Shown piece by piece: positions 5,935 to 8,509 of a stretch of DNA of 8,509 nucleotides. Numbering within the stretch: position 1 is the first letter of the stretch; each line of letters begins with the position of its first letter. The DNA comes from Thiobacillus sp. UBA2487 (GTDB lineage Bacteria > Pseudomonadota > Gammaproteobacteria > Burkholderiales > Sulfuriferulaceae). The notes under the pieces are model-generated. The model had not been told where the DNA came from. It made no database searches and saw only the letters and a program-made list of their open reading frames with translations. The stretch covers positions 12,433 to 20,941 of the forward strand of contig DDOT01000059.1 of NCBI GenBank assembly GCA_002341815.1, in the 5' to 3' direction. The position numbers were made by a program, and so were the translations under genes.

Positions 5935-6746
5935 GATTCACCAGTTTGGGAAGCGGCAGCGAGGGCAATGCCCTGATCGTTGCCGCCGACAACACACACC
6001 TGATGCTGGATTGCGGCTTCGGCCTGCGCGAAACCGAACAACGTCTCGCGCGGCGCGGATTACTGCCGTCGGATATCAATGCGGTTTTGCTGACCCACGA
6101 ACATGGCGATCATGTGGCGGGTGCTGCCAAATTTTGCCGTCGTCACGGTATTGCCTTGTGGGCAACACATGGCACGCTAAGCAACCTGCGGTGCCAGCAG
6201 GATCATCTGCCTGCTGTACAAATCATAGACAGCCACCAGCCATTTTCCATCCGCGATATTGAAATTTTCCCATTTCCCGTGCCACACGATGCGCGCGAAC
6301 CGGTGCAATTCTGTTTTAGCGATGGCAAGCACAAGCTCGGGGTACTGACTGACACCGGCTCACCCACCCTGCATATTACCCAACAATTATCCGGTTGCGA
6401 TGCCCTGGTGCTGGAATGTAACCATGATGCCGAGATGCTGATGCGCAGCAAGTATCCAGCCTCTTTGAAACAACGGATTACCAGTCAATTCGGCCACTTG
6501 TCCAATGATGAAGCAGCAACATTACTGGCCAACATTGACACCTCCCGACTGCAACATTTGGTTGCCGCGCATCTGTCGCAACAAAACAACACGCCGGAGA
6601 AAGCCCTCACGTGCCTGGCCAACGTGTTGGGTTGCCAGCCGGCATGGCTGGCGTATGCCGATCAGTCCCATGGATTCGACTGGTTGGACATCCAGCCAAC
6701 CGGTACCGGCCAGCCTGACCGCCAGCCCGATCGTTTCATGAAATAA
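5931..6746 (+). CDS. MBL-fold metallohydrolase, YycJ/WalJ-like
   Basis: This 271-residue cytoplasmic protein of the metallo-beta-lactamase fold is probably a metal-dependent phosphodiesterase or nuclease-type hydrolase; the substrate is unknown. It begins RFTSLGSGSEGNALIV, typical of the YycJ subfamily. Metal ligands are visible in THEHGDH at 55-61, HDAREP at 119-124, TDTG with D141, ECNHD at 162-166 and GHLSN at 188-192, with a late AAHLSQQNN (212-220). The GTG start at 5931 overlaps the bamC TGA stop, so the two are probably translationally coupled. In Pseudomonas an equivalent gene sits between bamC and purC; here purC is absent. The Gln/Pro/Asp-rich tail (after about 256) runs into a hairpin that contains the stop codon. 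The family call is firm; the biological role is not. Confidence 0.9.
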   Translation: MRFTSLGSGSEGNALIVAADNTHLMLDCGFGLRETEQRLARRGLLPSDINAVLLTHEHGDHVAGAAKFCRRHGIALWATHGTLSNLRCQQDHLPAVQIIDSHQPFSIRDIEIFPFPVPHDAREPVQFCFSDGKHKLGVLTDTGSPTLHITQQLSGCDALVLECNHDAEMLMRSKYPASLKQRITSQFGHLSNDEAATLLANIDTSRLQHLVAAHLSQQNNTPEKALTCLANVLGCQPAWLAYADQSHGFDWLDIQPTGTGQPDRQPDRFMK

Positions 6747-6752
6747 TCGGGC
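6725..6752. other. Hairpin overlapping the MBL gene stop; repeat-like arms
   Basis: GCCCGAT (6725-6731) and ATCGGGC (6746-6752) are perfect inverted arms around an inner palindrome TTTCATGAAA (6734-6743); the gene's TAA (6744-6746) is inside. No T-run follows on either side, so it is not a classical intrinsic terminator, although it might pause polymerase or protect the 3' end. The arms equal the core of the copy B terminal repeats. Positions 6727-6742 match the first 16 bases of the window at 14 of 16 positions, suggesting a related element fragment or convergent 3'-end sequence. Confidence 0.5.
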
Positions 6753-6791
6753 CACTTCGCGCAAATTCCTGCAACATTCACGCTGCAACCA

Positions 6792-6820
6792 TTGCCGAAA
6801 ACCCATTCTCAGGCTAAAGT
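6792..6820 (+). promoter_or_regulatory. Candidate sigma-70 promoter for exbB-exbD
   Basis: TTGCCG (6792-6797) and TAAAGT (6815-6820) are separated by exactly 17 bp, each matching the consensus at four of six positions. Transcription would start near 6827, giving a leader of about 26 nt before the exbB GTG. It fits the 106-nt gap after the MBL gene, the only break in this rightward series large enough for a promoter. Confidence 0.4.
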
Positions 6821-6852
6821 TACGCCCAATCACGTTCCACGGAGAAATCAGC

Positions 6853-7458
6853 GTGTTGTCTATTGTAGAAGCCGCAGGCTGGCCGATTTGGCCCCTGATC
6901 ATTGCCTCGGTATTGTCAGTCGCCATCATCATCGAGCGTTTCATTTCATTGCGCAGCAGCGAAGTGACCCCTGTCGGGTTGTTGGATAAAACCTTACAGG
7001 CCTGGAAACAGCAAGGTATCAACGACGAAATGCTGGATGTTTTGTCGAAAAGCTCACCGCTGGGGCGTATTTTTGCGGCCGCCTTGCGCAATGCCCGCAG
7101 CTCGCGCGAGGTCATGAAAGAGGCGGTAGAAGAAGCCGGGCGCGCTGCTGTCCACGATCTTGAACGCTTCTTGCCGGCACTGGGCACCATTGCTTCAATT
7201 GCCCCGTTGCTCGGCCTGCTGGGCACCGTGATCGGCATGATTGAAATTTTTGGTTCGCAAACGGCCACCGGCGGCAATCCGGCGGTACTCGCCCACGGCA
7301 TTTCTACCGCTCTCTACAACACGGCATTCGGGCTGATTGTTGCTATTCCCAGCTTGATTTTCTACCGCGTTTTCCGTTTGCGTATCGATACATTGATCAT
7401 CAATATGGAACAAGAAGCCATCAAGCTGGTTGAAATGCTGCATGGTCAACGCAACTAA
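6853..7458 (+). CDS. exbB: MotA/TolQ/ExbB proton-channel family protein (ExbB-like)
   Basis: This 201-residue inner-membrane protein is the channel-scaffold partner of ExbD, in complexes that use the proton-motive force to drive envelope machinery. Three membrane segments are visible: about 11-28, about 110-132 (GTIASIAPLLGLLGTVIGMI) and about 148-172 (STALYNTAFGLIVAIPSLIF). The cytoplasmic loop lies between the first two. The pore threonine in LLGLLGTVIG (T125) and those in TM3 (T152, T157) are present. At the position of E. coli ExbB Glu176 (EAL) I read STAL, so Thr replaces Glu. The GTG at 6853 has GGAG 8 nt upstream; TTG 6856 is a weaker alternative. exbD follows after 11 nt. No tonB or tol-pal genes are visible, so the partner is unknown. 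A TolQ-like role is the alternative. Confidence 0.88.
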   Translation: MLSIVEAAGWPIWPLIIASVLSVAIIIERFISLRSSEVTPVGLLDKTLQAWKQQGINDEMLDVLSKSSPLGRIFAAALRNARSSREVMKEAVEEAGRAAVHDLERFLPALGTIASIAPLLGLLGTVIGMIEIFGSQTATGGNPAVLAHGISTALYNTAFGLIVAIPSLIFYRVFRLRIDTLIINMEQEAIKLVEMLHGQRN

Positions 7459-7469
7459 CAGGTAACGCC

Positions 7470-7883
7470 ATGAAATTCAAACGCCACCGGGAGAATGAAG
7501 AACCGGAAATCAACCTGATTCCCATGATCGACGTGCTGCTCGTGGTTCTGATATTCTTGATGGTCACTACCACCTATTCCAAGTTTTCCGAGCTGCAAAT
7601 CAATCTGCCGCAAGCGGCAGGTGACAATACCAAGGAAAAACCCCGTTCGGTGACTGTGTCAGTCGATGCAGCGGGTAATTACGCCATCAACAACAACAGC
7701 ATTGCGTTTTCCAATATCGCCAATATGGCGACCATGCTCCGGCAAGCCGCCGGCAATTCAGGCGACACCGTGATTGTGATCAATGCCGACGCAAAATCTA
7801 CCCATCAATCGGTGATCAATATCATGGAAGCCGGGCGCGAAGCCGGCTTGACCCATATCACCTTCGCAACCGAAAAGCCTTAG
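7470..7883 (+). CDS. exbD: ExbD/TolR-family biopolymer transport protein
   Basis: This 137-residue inner-membrane protein is anchored by a single segment at about 19-38 with a periplasmic C-terminal domain, and should pair with the ExbB-like protein encoded just upstream. The N-terminus is charged and cytoplasmic (KFKRHRENEEPEINLIPMID). The membrane segment begins with the conserved channel aspartate D21 in PMIDVLLVVLIFLM, equivalent to E. coli ExbD Asp25. The periplasmic part has the usual pattern: SELQINLPQA, then SVTVSVDAAGNYAINN, then DTVIVINADAKSTHQSVINIMEAGREAGLTHI broken into short strands and a helix. The length is normal for the family. An AGG ribosome site lies before the ATG. The gene is followed after 19 nt by the KdtA-like gene, probably in the same transcript. 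Confidence 0.9.
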   Translation: MKFKRHRENEEPEINLIPMIDVLLVVLIFLMVTTTYSKFSELQINLPQAAGDNTKEKPRSVTVSVDAAGNYAINNNSIAFSNIANMATMLRQAAGNSGDTVIVINADAKSTHQSVINIMEAGREAGLTHITFATEKP

Positions 7884-7902
7884 ACGCTACCATCAGGACA
7901 CC

Positions 7903-8509
7903 ATGAACAGTAACTGGCGGGACCCCTTTGGCAGCAACTGGCTTGGACAATGGCTGGCAGACCGCTCAGATCGACGCCAAGGCCAAACCGGTCGACTGGC
8001 TGTACGACGTGGCTATCTCAAGCCCATGGGCGATCAAGGCAAGGTCATCTGGCTACTGGCCGGACGACAGCGCAGCGAGATTCGTCTGGCCGTGGAACTA
8101 TTGCGCGCCATTCGCGAAAAGCGACTGGATGTGCGCTTGGTGCTGACGTTTGAACATGATTATCCCGATTTACTGGCCGCATTGGACGACTGCGATAAAA
8201 CCGGGTGGGGATATGCCCCTTGCGACCGATCTAATGCACTCAAACGCGCCTTCCAGCGCCTGTCTCCCTATGGTTTTATCGTACTGAACCCATCACTGCG
8301 CCCCAATTTGCAACAAATGCTGGTCAACCAGCCACGCATCCTGCATCTCGGCCAGCCGCATATCGATTCCGGTGCCGATCTGCAAACCTTGTTGACCCAG
8401 GCCCAAGTCGATCCAAATTTTCGTTCGCTGGTCAACCAAGGCCGACAACGTCACCTGTGGTGGATTCACGATGCACATTTCCACGCCCGCCAATGGCATC
8501 ACTGGTTGG
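7903..8509 (+). CDS. Kdo-transferase (KdtA/WaaA) N-domain-like protein, partial at 3' end
   Basis: An open frame starts at ATG 7903 (AGGA 4 nt upstream) and runs 202 codons to the window edge without a stop. Residues about 47-150 resemble the N-terminal Rossmann domain of Kdo transferases, which add Kdo to lipid A at the inner membrane. VIWLLAGRQRSEIRLAVELL (48-67) sits where KdtA has its HAxSxGE motif, keeping a Glu (E59) but not the rest. VRLVLTFEHDYPDL follows, and NPSLRPNLQQML (129-140) sits where KdtA has ETELWPN, here without that motif's Glu residues. The N-terminal membrane helix of KdtA is not evident, and the tail is rich in His and Trp. The location after exbB-exbD suits an LPS cluster. 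It may be a divergent paralogue with changed activity. Similarity is judged by eye, so the function is tentative. Confidence 0.6.
   Translation, partial: MNSNWRDPFGSNWLGQWLADRSDRRQGQTGRLAVRRGYLKPMGDQGKVIWLLAGRQRSEIRLAVELLRAIREKRLDVRLVLTFEHDYPDLLAALDDCDKTGWGYAPCDRSNALKRAFQRLSPYGFIVLNPSLRPNLQQMLVNQPRILHLGQPHIDSGADLQTLLTQAQVDPNFRSLVNQGRQRHLWWIHDAHFHARQWHHWL

Noticed and set aside
6522..7301. Long antisense open frame (259 codons) across the MBL gene end and exbB
   Set aside because: It lies opposite two well-supported genes, crosses the intergenic hairpin, lacks any recognisable domain and reads as low-complexity shadow sequence.

Overview
The window looks like chromosomal DNA of a gammaproteobacterium with moderate GC (mid-50s by eye). 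The evidence is a BamC lipoprotein encoded directly after dapA, an ScpA-ScpB-RluB gene set, and ExbB/ExbD in front of a Kdo-transferase-like gene. In Pseudomonas the order dapA-bamC-MBL hydrolase is followed by purC; here exbB/exbD follow instead. I cannot name a genus.

Layout. Positions 86-3478 hold a leftward operon, in transcription order: a GAF/DUF484-like diguanylate cyclase, scpA, scpB and rluB. The first three genes overlap (ATGA at cyclase/scpA, 11 nt at scpA/scpB), and rluB follows after 48 nt. Positions 3479-3854 are a divergent intergenic region full of palindromes. Positions 3855-6746 hold a rightward group: dapA (lysine and diaminopimelate synthesis), bamC (outer-membrane assembly) and an MBL-fold hydrolase that overlaps bamC by GTGA. 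After a 106-nt gap with a hairpin and a candidate promoter, 6853-8509 holds exbB, exbD and a KdtA-N-domain-like gene that runs off the right edge. This last group probably leads into an envelope/LPS cluster.

The core genes are ordinary housekeeping functions: chromosome condensation, rRNA modification, cell-wall precursor supply and envelope assembly. The less ordinary content is non-coding. A roughly 75-79 bp element occurs twice in inverted orientation, at 1-72 and 3728-3806, and brackets the whole leftward operon. The complete copy has perfect 10-bp terminal inverted repeats. Fragments of its end motif recur at the stop codons of rluB and of the MBL gene. The other points of interest are the cyclase translationally coupled to scpAB, and the KdtA-like protein, in which expected motifs are altered. 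I found no RNA genes, CRISPR arrays, transposases or phage genes.
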